From positions 124,001 to 188,000 of the forward strand of contig JAGQDJ010000024.1 of the NCBI GenBank assembly GCA_022885665.1: a DNA stretch of 64,000 bases, written 5' to 3'. Below the pieces are notes generated by a model, which was given only the letters and a program-made list of their open reading frames with translations, had not been told where the DNA came from and made no database searches. Below are positions 23,901-37,900 of this stretch, piece by piece (positions within the stretch are counted from its first letter, which is position 1; each line of letters opens with the position of its first letter). Origin of the DNA: Triops longicaudatus (lineage: Eukaryota > Arthropoda > Branchiopoda > Notostraca > Triopsidae). A program made the position numbers and the translations under genes.

Positions 23901-24809
23901 GTGTTTTTATTAGGCAGGTTTCCCCATGCGTTCACACGAAAGCCACGAGAGTTCTTAACCCGTTCCATTTTCATGAACCCGGACTATTTGCGTTCTGAAT
24001 GCGCGGTGCGTCAGCCCAAAGCTGCCCTTTTTTCCCTTCCCAATCTAATCATAAACTTACTCACATTTTACGGTGAGGGAAGCGCGTATTCCGCTGCTTT
24101 TCGATTGCCAGTCTGCCCGTCTTGCCGTTATGAGTTTGATTTTATATGTTGAGAAGGAAAAATAACGCCAAAAAATGGCATTGGAATGTAACGCTAATCG
24201 AAAAAGTACCTCATTGCGACCTTGATCCTCCCCTGCTATTTAATTGTGTCGAAGGTGCCATTTTTGTTTACGTACACGTTCATATTCTCGGCTATGGTGC
24301 CAGCCAACTCATAAATGTTGATAAGGCTCGGCGTCGTTCTTGCCATGTACGGACGTACAGGAACAGCCAAACGGCGCTAAGCTTCCCAAATTGTCCAGCA
24401 GACTTAAGTGCGCCAAGTGGCCCCTCTTCTTCATCTCCCCCACTTTTCACAATGCCCGGAGATTGCGAATGAGCAATGGGTCTTTCATTGTTATTCATAA
24501 TAGAATAGGAGTATAGGGATCGGCCCCTAGGTCTTTGACCCTTTTGTAAAATGGTTGTCGATCGCACAGCCCAATAGGCAGCATATAACTGATTTTGCAC
24601 ATCCCATCTGGTCATTCGCAGATAGCGGTACGACTTTGCTTTCCGTGATCCTTCCACAAGCAACTTGCCCGGAGTTGATCTTCGGTAGATACTTCGTGTT
24701 TTGCAGGCTGTTTTGCAGGGGTGGATCTTTACTTCAGTTTTGCCGATTTACTGCGTAGAATGAAAGATGATAGTCATTTGCACTCTATTGCAAGAAGAGT
24801 GGTGTGTTT

Positions 24810-24814
<5 letters not shown>

Positions 24815-24847
<33 letters not shown>
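24815..24847. repeat. Poly-T tract of 33 bases
   Basis: Uninterrupted T run, flanked on both sides by CAGAC (tttCAGAC before, gCAGACtt after). The flanking repeat could be chance or a remnant of slippage or retroposition. Confidence 0.85.
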
Positions 24848-24849
<2 letters not shown>

Positions 24850-27800
24850 AGACTTGGTGAGACGCCCCGTGAAAAACTGAGTAGGTCAATTTTTTTGTGC
24901 GTTACATGCCTTATAAGCATCCGAGCGTACGAGAAATGTTATGATTTTTTATACTGGATCTCTTGTAAAAAGAACATGTGTAGTAGCGGTAAACAAAAAG
25001 GTTCACAGGTCCAGTGACTTCGAAGATGAGCCAGGAAAGTTCTGGAAGCCAACAACGCAAGGAAATTGACACTTTCGGATTGCTTCGGTGTTAAAATATG
25101 CCCTACCTTTGCCTTCAATTACCGTAGACTTTTTCTTTTTTTTAAAAAAAAAAAAAAAAAAACTTGGAGGAAAAAAACGCCACTTTTTGATACAATAGCC
25201 CTTCGTTTCACGCGGTTAGCTTTAGACTAGTTTCGGTTCTACGCGGTTCATTAATTGTCCTTGGCTTTAGTATGGCGAATTTTGAGTTGGTTTCCCAATT
25301 TAAGAAGGACACGCTGGACTTTACCGCTAGAAGGCCAACATTAATTTTGCGATTATTCGACCTTTATTTCGGTTAGTTATGGGCCAAACTAGGATTTGGT
25401 ATTACGTTTAGGGTTGCTATTGCTCCTAGATCTGTCCGTATATTTGTCCACTGTCCATAACCTGCGCCGATAACTTAGCATTAGAACTTCCCAGATAGAC
25501 TAAGCTGAGGTTAAAATAAACTAGGTGAGTTTAGGTGTAGTTAAGTTTAGATCATTTTAAAAGTGAATGGTATAATGTACGCTCGGAAGTAGTATGTAGT
25601 TTAAAGTTGGCGGACGTGCTTCGCCACTGATAAGACTTGTAAAGACGGAAAGAAAAGCCGTGTTTGTAAAGGCACACCGAACCAAACAAGACTTGTAGTG
25701 CGAAGTCGAGTTTTGATACATGGCAGTCGGTAGTTACTAGAGGACAACGCGCCAATTCAAGCTATGATAAACTGTGGCGCATTTTGGCAAGAAGAACCGT
25801 GACAGCGGTTAATCACGTATGCTCTTTGCCTGGACGCTAAACTGCTTGCTGATTTTTTTATTTTTTTTTTATTTTATTCTATTATTTTTTTTAGTAAATT
25901 GAAGCAGATCATAAATTTGATTTAGAAATCGCACTTGGAAAATCAACGCAGGAATTAACCATTATCGACTGATTCTTTCATTCGCTGGGGTCCGTAAAGG
26001 GCCGTAGTAACCCTATAATCCAGTCTCGCATAAAACGGCCACCCTTTTAACCAACCATAAATTCAGCTAAATGTTCTCCGCTAATCCGCCTACTAGTGCG
26101 CAATCTACTGAAATTTGCAGCACTACCAGTGTACTTAATCATTGTAACATTTCGTCGAAGAAATGTATAATTAATAAATAAAAAATTGCAGTAGATTTCA
26201 TTGAGTTAAAAAGATTTCATTGACAAAATAAGATTCAAATATTAATAGCATTAGACAAATGTTAGAAAATTTCTAGCGAGTTAATATTCGAAAATAAATC
26301 ACACTTTTTATTTTATTTTATACTTTAATTAAACCAATATGAGAGAAACTCGTACTACTTTTGAGTGTTCCAAATTCAATGTTAAAACACATTTTTCACG
26401 AAGAAATTATTCTACCGGGGTTGACCAAATCAGAGTTCTGCTGTAACGGTTTTTAAGAATGATAACAATAAACAACATATAAGTATACTTTAAAACTTCA
26501 ATTAAAACTTTGCAAGTTTTCTTCTTGTTATCATCTATAATGGCTATTTAATGCATTATTTTGTAAGTAATTGCTTTGCAATTATCCAGCCTAGGGTCCA
26601 CCTTACTAATCGGATAAGAGTTTTTCCACCGCTTGACGGATATTTCGCTAAGGCTACTATGTAGTAATCAAGAACATATGAATTCGCTCTGTCGTATGTG
26701 ATGGGGTTTTGAAGAGTGCAAACAGGCAGTACCTTTTCGAATGTACAGTATCCCCAATAAATTAACTGGCAGATGGTACCAGTCAAATTTCAATTTTACT
26801 GTCTCCTTCCGCTTTGTTTGCCAATTTCTTGTCCTTAAACGACATCCCCAGACGGATTCTCCCTCCACGTTCTTTCAGCCTTGCTCTAGCAAGTTGGCTG
26901 TCTTGGGACCATATGAATGGCCTCAGTGTCTTTAGACCGGAAACAGGAATTTGCTGCATATTTTAGTCCACGAAACTTATGGTGGTTCGTTTTTTTTTAA
27001 AAAAAAAAAAAAGAAAGAAAGAAAAGGACAAATGTTTGGTGACACATTTTGTCGTTACAGAAAATCGCATTGTAATCCTTGTTCGGCTTTTGAATGCGTC
27101 AACGTTCTGTAGGACTTACCAAATTGGAGTTGCCTGCGTGCTCCAAGACGGATTACAAACCCGAAAGGACACCAGAAAGAGATCAAAGGTCGCAAGCCTT
27201 ATAAGTCTGATGTCATAACGTCGCCTCCGTCCTGGTGGTGCCTGCGATATCATTTGCTTATGCGATTGCATGGCCACCCTCGGGTCGACCCCTTTAATCG
27301 TCTTTTTTCAAAAGTTTTGTTTTCTCGACTCATTTTTCCTGAATTTGTTTTTTCGGGGTCACGTTGGCGCCGCCGCGTTTCGAGTTCTAAACAACGACGG
27401 TGCACAATGATATGCTTGAGTTAAGGGAAGTCGGATTTTTATTTTCGAATTAAAACAGCGCGTTTTGTTTGGGAATTCTTTTTGTAAACTTCAGAATTTT
27501 ATACATGAGCTTAATAGAAAAATGTCCCGTACGTGCGTTTGCGCCCGTTCGAGTCTTATCGTCTAATCCGAAAAATTTCTGCCGTAAAACGGTTTTTCGT
27601 GCAATGCCGAAAAGCTACCGTCAAGTGTTTCCCAGTCTAGCGCCATTCCCGACGCCGGAAGGAAACGTGAAAAAAAGAAGGAAAAGGGCTTAGAAAGGAT
27701 TGAGCACAACCGTTCACGTGGACCAGCATAACTTAAACTCTTGTAGTTTATTAAGGCGAGGTAGTTACTTGGCACAATTTCGACACCTCCGTCGAAAGTC

Positions 27801-28162
27801 CGTAACTTCCTTTTTGCTTGTTATGACGAAGAACCGTACATCATTTTTATTAGGAGTGGTTATTTGCATTTTACACAATTAAGGTAGATAATTTACTGTT
27901 CGTTTTATCCACATCACGCATGAGGTATAATTCCATTCTCGCGCACCTCGAGTGTGAAATAATCGAACCAAAGCGTAAGAAACCGTAGCTAGGCTTGTTT
28001 GACCAGAAGTTGGCGTGCATTGCACTCGAAGCAAGTATCTTGACCACACCAATATAGTAGACTCCCTCTTAACCGGACTGTGCATAAGTAGATCCTAAGC
28101 TGGACAGAGAAAAGCCGATTAATCCGAATTTTGAAAATATATTTGAAAAATATAGTTTTATA

Positions 28163-28321
28163 CAGTAGAATCTCGTTATAGTGAAACCTTTTATAACAGC
28201 CAACGCTTTTGAGAAAAAATTCCATCAACTCCCGACCTTTTAATTATAAGGCTAGGAATTGCGAATTATGGATGATAATATTGTGGACTAGCAGCATATC
28301 ATCCTTTGCGAAAGCGTTTTA

Positions 28322-28386
<65 letters not shown>

Positions 28387-28516
28387 CATCATTATTATTT
28401 GTAAAGATGGAAGCGACTGCTGTAATAGTTGGATTATAAGGCTTATTGCGATTCGAACTTCGGATACACTGAACAGTTTCTGCTTACAGGAGGTTCATAA
28501 AAAGGAAATTCTACTG
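28163..28516. mobile_element. Pogo/Tigger-like MITE with TA target duplication
   Basis: About 354 bp bounded by inverted termini starting CAGTAGAAT (left CAGTAGAATCTCGTTATAG, right end ATTCTACTG), about 20 of 25 positions matching including the flanking TA. The TA dinucleotide at 28161 and 28517 is the expected Tc1/mariner/pogo target duplication. There is no transposase frame, so the copy is non-autonomous. The interior has phrases usual for such elements (GGATTATAAGGC, GAACTTCGGATA) and an expanded ATT microsatellite. Confidence 0.65.
28322..28398. repeat. ATT microsatellite inside the MITE
   Basis: About 25 ATT units with one interruption (TATCATCATT) near the right end. Long and mostly pure, so probably polymorphic. 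Confidence 0.9.
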
Positions 28517-31500
28517 TACTTAGAAAAAGAAAATTATTATACTTAGTAAATAAAAAATACTGTGTACGTGTTATATTTGCAAATTTAAGGAACAAGCGTT
28601 TTTTTTATCTAGACGACTTGTGATACTTTCTTACAATTTTGTAGAATGGACAACAGAAATCCCATGCGCGGGGAAAATTATGGCGAAATTGTGTCGTGTT
28701 TAAAGCGGCAGAGGATTAAAGCTAGTCTGGATGAGAGAGCTGTACTAGCTATTTATAGAGTATTGAGTATATATCCATAGATCGAACTATAGAGTGTAAT
28801 CTATAAACACAACACGTCAATTTGCTTATTGATGTATGGCTATAATATGGTTATGCTAACCTGTTTATGTTACCGAATATGGGAAGGGTGAAGGAATGCA
28901 ATATTTGACATGTATAATCCGCCGGTGTTGTGAGATAAAGCTTTGCTTACTCAAATGAAAAAAAAAAAGAAAAGGTAAAGGCATTTTTTAGAAAGACTAT
29001 CATTAAATTTCCGAGGCTGATTAAATTCACTAAAAGGTGAAAAGAGTCTTTAGTAATTTTGAAATTTCTTCTGCTTTCACCGATTAAGAAAACTACCAGA
29101 GCTCATCGATATTAGCAGTTTCATGATGCCACTGCCCTTCCATAACTCTTAGAAGAAATGGCATAATTGAGAAATTAAAAGATTGTAGATTAATGCGACG
29201 ATATTAAAATCAGGGTATCGGACAAGAAATTATCTTAATATTTTGACATGGTTTTTATTAATTTAATCGACACGTCAGTATATTTGTTCAAATGTCGAAT
29301 TCCTTTTGTGAATAGCATGTAATTGATGTTCTGACATAGTAATAACTTGTTACGCGTTTGCGTACATTTGTCAACTGTTGAATAGCATAGCGCAAAAACG
29401 TTTGTCTAACTCGTTTTTGCCGGTGACCACTGCATAGTTTTACGGTAATAAGCACAAACTGGAATACTTGGCATTCTAATAATAAACCTAATGGGGAGGA
29501 AACGAGTGAATCTTTTTTCAAGCTTATGTTTATTTTCTCAACATATGCCAAGAATTTCCCGCTAATTAAATCGTTAGAGCTAGGAAACGCTTTATTAGCT
29601 TATAATAAACTCCTCTTTTATGATCCTTGTATAATTTTGCCCCTTTTTAACATCTAAGCAACATTTTGTACAATATTTGAGTTTTTTTTTAAGTGAACAT
29701 TTGTTATTCTAGTTTAATATTGCTTGTCCGGCACGGGCTACACGGAACTTACTTGCACGCCTCCTACTGTGCCAACAAACCTTATAACCGCTTCAGGGAG
29801 AGAAAATATTATCGCTTATTCTGAAGACACACTAAAGGAGTGTTCAGCATGACTTGTAAAGACGCCAAATAGTGTGCCTAAAAGCACATACAAAAGAACA
29901 TTAATAAAAGAGATCTAGAAGTAGTTTGCAAACATAAATCGCAGGGAAATTTTACATGGTATATAAAAAGGGTCGATATCTTTCCAAGGAAAGTGTAGCG
30001 TCATACATGACCTGGGCAAATTCAGGGGAAATGCATTTCACTGCAGCTCAGATAAGAAACTTTTGAAATCAAATTTCTCCGCATTTATTCGAAATTTTAA
30101 ATTTAATCGAAGTTCAGACCGTCAGAAAGGTTTCTAAAATGAGTCAAAATAAAGTCATTTTCTAGATTTTACTAGTTAATTTATTTAATAAGATAGGCGT
30201 AGTGATATCTGTTCAGTTTCTGTGCATGTGTATAGCACATTGCGTTGGATTAAAGCATGAATTTATTTGTTAGAAGATTTTTAAAATGAAGTCTAGTTAA
30301 GCCAATCCAGCCAATCTATAGCCAGTTTTAGGCAATTGACAGTGACTTCCACGTCAAATTATTTTTTTATTGTAAGCTAATTCTCTTAGCCATTTCCTTA
30401 CATATTTGAACTTGATTTTAAACATAATTTGTTTTCGGTATCACTCAAACGAATTGCAGGCGTTTTTAGCTCATTGTCAATAATAATCAGTTTCAATTGG
30501 TTCTAAATTAGATTTGTTGAAGGCATTTGCGTTCTACACAGCTGAGTCTTCCGAACAAACTAATTGGACGCAGATCTTGTACGGATATAAGCATAAAAAT
30601 TGATATTACGAATGTTCACTTTTTATATTGACTATGAATTCGCAATTCCCGTCTACCATGTTACGAACCCCTTTTCCCTCCTACATTATACAAATACTAA
30701 TTCTCCTTTGTCAACCGTGAAACAAAGGTGTCAAAGAAACCATACTTTCTCAGCTGAAAGTTGAGCTACTTCAAAGCTAGCTACGGTAGTAGATTAACTG
30801 CTTATATCTTCATTATCAAACGACCTTCTCGTATCTTATATCCTTATGGTGATAACAAACGCACCTTGTCCAAATTTATTAAGGCTTAGCAGGTAAGAAC
30901 TATCAAATGTTTTCTTCAAGTCTCAATCCGTGTCTATCCGCTGAGCCTTTCTATGACGGTTTCAGCATCTTCTTCCTCAGGTTATATTGCAGTAGCGGGG
31001 TAAAAAAGTAGAAAGTAGAACTTGACGTTATCTCCCGAGGCCCCCGGCGAAATTTTCACTTTCGCTAGGGTTTCGCCCCCTTTTTACACGCCCGTCTCTT
31101 AGAAGACTTGTAGTCAAATGGGATTAACTGCGGTTGTTAGTTGTGAGGGAGAGGTACCCAAGAAAGGGATGCTGTGTGGAAGTTTAGTCTAGCCCAGCCC
31201 TGTTCGTCTATGTAGTCGTAAACCATACGGCCTTTACCATCTTTATTTGGGATGGAAGTCTTTGCATCCAGTGCGCGTAGTTCCTGCGTACGCTCTGCAG
31301 GAAAAAGGGATGGTGGGAAGTTTGCAGCAGTAGTGTATACATAGGGTAGTACAGAGCCAGAACCCAGTATGAAACTACACCTTATCGGACCGAGTCGAGT
31401 CAGTTGTTTTTTGGCCGTACATCCGTGCTGGGTTATTCGGATACCGAGTTTTGATTACTGTGCTGCCTAATATGGTTACCACCAGGTGATGGGTGATTAA

Positions 31501-31936
31501 TTATCGCGTGAGTTACACAAATTGGCTCTCGTCCTCCCCTGGATTTTGGGTGTGTTTATCTATGGTGCGCGTTAACAGGATATTATTGCAAGCAAGTTTG
31601 CATTTGAAAACATTTATTTTCGTTCGGAAATATATAGTAGCGTGCAGAAAGCAACTTAAATTGGTTAAAAACCAGGAACTCGTTATACTCTGCAGTAAAT
31701 ACGCTATTCCACACTAGTTCCGTCAGTAGTGTCTCATAACCGTGGGAATTACGCTGTGAATTAAAGTTATTGACTTGATTTTTTTCTCGTGTCAGGTGCC
31801 GTTTTCTGTTCTGTTGCGCAGACGGGGAGAATATGATGAGTGAACCCGCAACATATGTGCACTTTTGAACGGAACAAGCTTTTTAGTGGAAACTTCATCA
31901 ACGACTTCTGAAGGGCGCAACTTGTTGGCTTGAGAC

Positions 31937-34900
31937 ATGGAAGTCGAGGAAGACCTTTCCTCTTGGGACGATCTTTACGGTAAGACATGCTCCTTGGCCT
32001 TATTAGGAACGTGCTGCTTCTGTGGTTTGCCAATTGTAAGTGTTGTTATGACTGCTGAAAAATTGCCAAGTCCGTAGTGAAGGGTGTGATAAAAGATGCG
32101 TTGGGCCAGCTGAGGCTTGAGACTTGAAACGCCAACGAGCTGCTTAGGGTATCCTAATGGGCCCGCTTTGTACCATAGCATCAGCTGTAGAGCAGTGAAA
32201 GGATAGCACATATTCGCTGAGATGCTAATCAGCTATACGTTTCTAGTTTTACTGAAACGCAGATGTCAAACGTATGGGAAACCCAAAAATGTTGATAGTG
32301 CTTTCGTTTGGAATTTTTCCGTGGTTAAACACGATAAAGTAAACAGTTTGCTGGATCCCTACAATTCGTGTTGATTACCGGAAATTTGTTATGTTATGCT
32401 TGATGAGGCACTCTTTTATGTGTTGTTAGTGACGCCCAGTAGTCACGGAAAAATATGTTAGCGTCTTATTATTTGGTCTTATCCGGTTATAAAATTATTT
32501 TAAAAAACTATTTATTTTATGTATGTTTTATTCTGTTTATTTATTTTTTACTGTCAAGTACACGCATAGAAACGCGCAAAGAAACTCTGCCAGGACATTT
32601 TCTTCAATATTTGTTATTTTCATCGCAAAAGTTAAAACTTGGCGAGTTTAAAGTTTTTGTGGTAGGCTAACACCGGTTAAGTGTTGTACGCTGATACGCC
32701 CTCTTAACATACATGTGTATTTTGAGAAATATTGAAAGGAAACCGTGTAAGAAAGCGCGGTAAAACCCGAAATGTGGAATACGTCAAAACGCAACGATGC
32801 TCGTTTCACGCTCATTAACCGTGTAGCCTTGCTGCCAAAAGGAGCAAAGAAGACGTGTGCGTCCGTACTATGAAGTATTATGAGAGAAAACATAAATATC
32901 ACGCAAGTGTACCAGTGCGATCGTTTTACGTTTTCCTCGAATTGCGCTACGTGTATGTGGAGCATGACTCTGCATTTAACAGAGTTTATGCATGTTCAAT
33001 AGAAAACGTCTTCTACTTGCACTTGCCCTAACTCGAAGTCCTTTTGTCGTGTGCATACAGCTTTGAATAATACCATCATGCTCACATGAATTTTCGGAAA
33101 TAAAAAAGGACAGAAGTGTGGCACTAATGTGCTCCATGCTGAGCAAGTTTAATAAATAACCTTAGACGCGAGGATTTGAAAGATTGAGTTTTACATGAAA
33201 ATCCAGTTTTATATGCATAATACTGTATAGAAAGTGAATGCAATTGGATATATCGTATGATGTCCAACCGGCAGATTTACATGGTTCCAACATAACCCTT
33301 TTCGGGCTATCAGTTTATCTTAGGGCAAAATTTTATACAGTAGAATATGGAATACTTGCCAGAAAAGGTTAAAATCCATTTTTTATTTCTTTTTTTTTTT
33401 AATGGAAAAAAAAGGGTACTGGAGATAAGATATGGCTCCTCTGTATGAAATGTAGTGCAGCATAAGGCTAACGCTCATTGCACCTAATTATGATAAGCAG
33501 TCGAAATACCATGTGTCATATTCAATGACTTGAAATATTCAGTTTTTCTCTGTAGCGAACGATTCATCTGAGGGAGCTTAGAAATTGTGGCGTCTGGTAA
33601 TTGCATATGGAAAAGGTATTTCACGCGTGTACGTGAGCCCCTTTTTGCATAAGCACACAGGTCGCAATAAATCTTTGCAAACCTTCCCTAAAGACTACTT
33701 TCTAGCCCACCTACACTATACCCTTGTCTTAAAAAGGGGTTTTAGTGCGCAAAATTCACGTACTTTAGTTGCGTGACACTAAAACTCTTCTGACAATAGT
33801 GTTTCAATTACAAGGTCTTATTAATTTCTCGTGCAACGCAGTTATTGCGGAAGAGCACAAAGACTTTGCTGTGACCGTGTATGCAAAAGGAGAAAATGGC
33901 GCGTAAAGCAACCTTGGACGTAAGGAGTTTGCGTGCAGTTATTAATAGTGAACAACAACAAAGGAAGTTCTTGAAATACTCTGCAACATTTGGACGTTAA
34001 CGGGTATGGTTCAGCCTTGAACTCGTAGTCAAGCTACAGAAAAGTATGCTAGCATAAAACCCCCGAGATTCAGTCTATGGATTTGATTTTTTTTTTAATT
34101 CAGACAGTGTCGTTTTCATGATTGACATTGGTTCTGGGGATTTACTGTGTTTAAACTAAAAAATGATTAAAAAACTTTGAAGTTCCTGCGAAATTTTCTG
34201 TAAGACTGTCAACTAGGCGTGTCGTGCTTCCGTAAACTCGAGTGTTTATTATAAATAAGACTCCCTGACGCCCTTGCATCTGGGTCTGGAGTTTTACAGG
34301 AAAAAGCGGAGAAGGAGAGGAAGCTTGGTGATATATGAGTAGGGTGAGAAAATAAAATGATGAAAAGAGGCATGGGATATAATTAAGTCGTTGTTCCATC
34401 ACGGTCGCTTCCAAGAGTCCTGACGGAGTTCAAAACACCCCCAGTTTTTCCCCCAAAAGTGGCTTGTGGTGTGCAATCAACAGTTGAAAATTTTTTTTTC
34501 GCTAACAAAATTAAGAGCATAATTGAGCCATTTATGGAGGGCATATTTCGTTTCACTGCATTAGAAAAACGCTGCACTAAATTATGTGCGCTTATTTACT
34601 GTGTAACCAAGAATTGTATTAGTGTTGAACATGCTCAGCTTCTATTTATTTATTTATTCAGCATTTAGTTTTCTATTTTCACACTTCAGGGACGAAGTTA
34701 CAGCAGACAAAGGATTAAAGTCTGGCGTTCTAGTTTGTTTTGGGAGGATTAACACCAAAGCATATAGTGGCCTGGTTTAAGAGCGAGAAGATTTTCTTGT
34801 AAAGCTGAGATTAAAAGAATAAATGCCCGTGTACACAGTTTAGTTGTGTTTTTCAAAAAAAGTAATGAATAGCGTGCCGGTGCATTCATTCAATGAATGG

Positions 34901-37900
34901 AGTGAAGAGTGTTTTAAACTGCATACTGAAAACTGCCGCTAGGAAAACATGAATTCGCAAACTTGGCAATGATACCATGTTGCTACTTGTAGCCTTAAAG
35001 CTTATGATAATTTGCGACGTAAAGAGGAAGTAGGCATTCCTTCTTCGTAATGGAAAGCAACGAAATTTAAATTGTGAGTTTTTCTCGTAATAAATTATGT
35101 TATAAAGTAGAGTACAACGCACTCTTAATTGACTTTCATAAACCGTTATAAAAAATGGCTTTACGATTCACTTGCGGCACACCACAGTAGCTGTTTCGGC
35201 GAGTCCGATGAGAAGTCACTGACTTTCTTACTTCTGGAAAGGTAACCTAACCACATGAAGACTACCCGGTGTACACTAAACCCCCTCTCTACCCCAAACT
35301 TCGTATAGCGGCATGTGTGAACATTTATTGGAGCAGAATTAAATTAAATCCAGACACTGCCCTCTTTAATCGAGCTGAAAAATCTACCATCTTGCCATAC
35401 GACCCGCATTTACTACAGAGGTGGCATTTACGGACCTTTGATGGCCGTCTCCAGCAGCTCTTGTTTGGGCTGACCGTTTAACCGGTCCCTTAATGGAAAA
35501 ACGGGGAGGAAATGAGGCTTTTAAGTGAGTTAAAGCAGTATATTTCTGAGTCTGCGTCAAGTGGTAAGCCACTTAGCACTTGAGCGTTGTTACTTGTTTC
35601 CCTTCAAAAAGCCCGCGGAACGAGTGAAAATTTGAAAAGCCCACTATCGCCACCATCTTGATCATGCGATATGGGGGATAGAGGAGCTTCAGCCCTCGGT
35701 AGTATACCTCTTCGACTGACAAACTAGCCAGGAAATCTGTGGGTGGGCCTTTGGGGTTTATGCGTTAGTTTCTTGACAGCTGGAAGTATAGGAAACGTGA
35801 TGGATCAGCCACAACATTTGCGATTGCGTATGTAAGGCATACTTCGCCAATTCCATTTGGCCTTTGTTTAAGACCGATTGCGTGGCACGGACAAGGTTCG
35901 CACAGAACCCCTCCAAAGCCGGAATGCGCCCGGCTTGCCGTAGCGAGATAGCGCCGTGTGACCCACGTTGGAAAGCGCACGAACTAGGCCAGCAAGGGGC
36001 AAAGCACTGTGTGCGTTGGTGAGCATGGAAGTTTGCTGCTCTTCACACCTGCCTCAACTTTAACTTTTCTATTATCCTTTCCGTGGTCTTGGTGTGCCTA
36101 GGAAGTGTCCTTTGTAATCCGAGTTTTTGTCTATTTTCCAAAAATAAATCTAAACACTGGACGGATTGGGTAGCCTTTTAGATAAAGTGTTACTAGGCAG
36201 GTTTGCGGCTGATAGATGATTATAGGCCTTGAGTGCCTATAAAGAAGTATAGCTATGGTTGCCGAAAGCTTCCAGGTGGTGTCCGGTCTGAGGGAGAACT
36301 CGACGATCTCTTTCGAACGTTTTAAAATAGGGGGGTTCTAAGGAGAGTTGTCAGGCTCCGTGGTAGCCCCTCCCCTCCATTTTGTTTCTCTCACGGACTT
36401 TTCAAGAGCAAAAAGGGGAGACCCGGTCCACGTTTGTGGTTTTCCAAGAGTCATAAGAGCGCTTGTGAATTGCACACTGTAGGTTTTTACTGCACTCGAG
36501 GGCGTTTATGAATCACCGTTTACCCTGACCTTTGACCAGCGTTTTCACCGCTCAGCCACTTATTCCATTTCAGTTTTTTCTGTGTGTGTGACGGGAGGTG
36601 GAGAGGGGTGTATTTTTATTTTCAGGTCGGCATTCTTTACAGCTTCCGGTTTCGTACACTCCATTTGTCTCCCAAAAGGCAAAAGCGTAGGTTAGCGTTC
36701 GTATCGTTTAAAAGCCGAGTTTACTTAAAGCGTGATTATGTTGTTTGGATTCTTTGTGAACATTTTTTCTCTTGGTTGGGTGCTGTTAATTACACCATGC
36801 TGGCGAAAATGCTTAGATAGGTTTTGTGAAGGAAAACTAACGTACATGAACTCTTTTATGTGTAACTACAGAAAACAGTTAATGTGTTTAATTGCTTCAT
36901 TAGCGTCTTGCTATAGTCCTGCGTTACGCAGTGTAAAAAGATATTCTTCAATTAAAAGCCACCGTAGATATGTTCGCTATTGTGCATGTAGTGTAACCTG
37001 CGGAGAAATTAAAAATTTAACCATGTTCACGAAACGAGTTGCATATTTTTGTAACAGTTATTCTGAAAAAGCAATGCTTGGAAATGCAGTATTTACTAAC
37101 GGTCTTTAAAAATTAGTTAATTCATAATTTCGAAGAAGGGAAATATCCACTTCGAAAAAAACGGTTCACTTTTTTGTGTTGAAAATTCCTTATTTTCATA
37201 GATTAAAAATTTGGGAAAATGGCAGAATATCTAGATTACAGTATAACATTTTACGGAAATTTCTCGATCTAGAAGCTTGAAACTCGGATAAATCGTTTTG
37301 AAATTATTGTCCTCGGAGTAAAGTCGAAAATCTTGGCAACGCGACTAAAAATGTGTCGGACACATTTAGTTCTATATTTTTTAATGGAAATTTCGGACTA
37401 TGCCTTTGCGTCTTCTAAACGCCAGTGTGTCCACATATCTTTGCCAAATACCAAGTCATATTACGATAGAAAAGATAGCAAATATACACAGTGTAAACAT
37501 TTGCAAAATATGTAGCTTGTACAAATTTTCCCACTATCAACTATAAATTACGGTCGTGTAATGTTTAGTGGTGACTTAAGGATGTCCATAAAAAGAAAAA
37601 AAGAGTATAATATCTCAATATTCGCGTTGTCACCCTCGGAAAGGCTTCCTGACTCTCCATTAAAGAATTCCAAAAAGAAAACGAAAATTCCTGCGCTGCA
37701 AAGTCCCCATCTTTGAAATGCACGACTTGAAAACTAACCCAAGTCGCTTTTAGTCAAAAAGGGTCAGAAGCTTGTAATACGGAAGCTATTGTCAGTTGAA
37801 GTTTCTTAAAAGTGGTCATTGCAAAGCACTCGTCCTGTTACTCTTGCTTTTTTCTGTAACTGTAAATTTGTGTCGGTCACAGCTAGCAGATCGAATATTT

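Larger units (their letters stand above)
20939..31936. other. 11 kb without a supported gene
   Basis: No open frame here exceeds about 125 codons, and none shows a recognisable motif or consistent splicing. It holds a poly-T tract, a MITE with an ATT microsatellite, a G-rich run at about 23413-23428, and A/T homopolymers near 25136-25161 and 26990-27012. It is upstream of the probable first coding exon of the RhoGEF, so promoters, 5' UTR exons or enhancers may be present but cannot be read directly. Confidence 0.5.

Noticed and set aside
24292..24663. 123-codon minus-strand open frame
   Set aside because: Low similarity to anything known, no Kozak context or splice partners; length is within chance for 11 kb of gene-less DNA.
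36732..37109. 125-codon plus-strand open frame within the RhoGEF first intron
   Set aside because: No recognisable motif, starts from a non-ATG codon, composition follows the A/T-rich background, and no flanking exon pattern.
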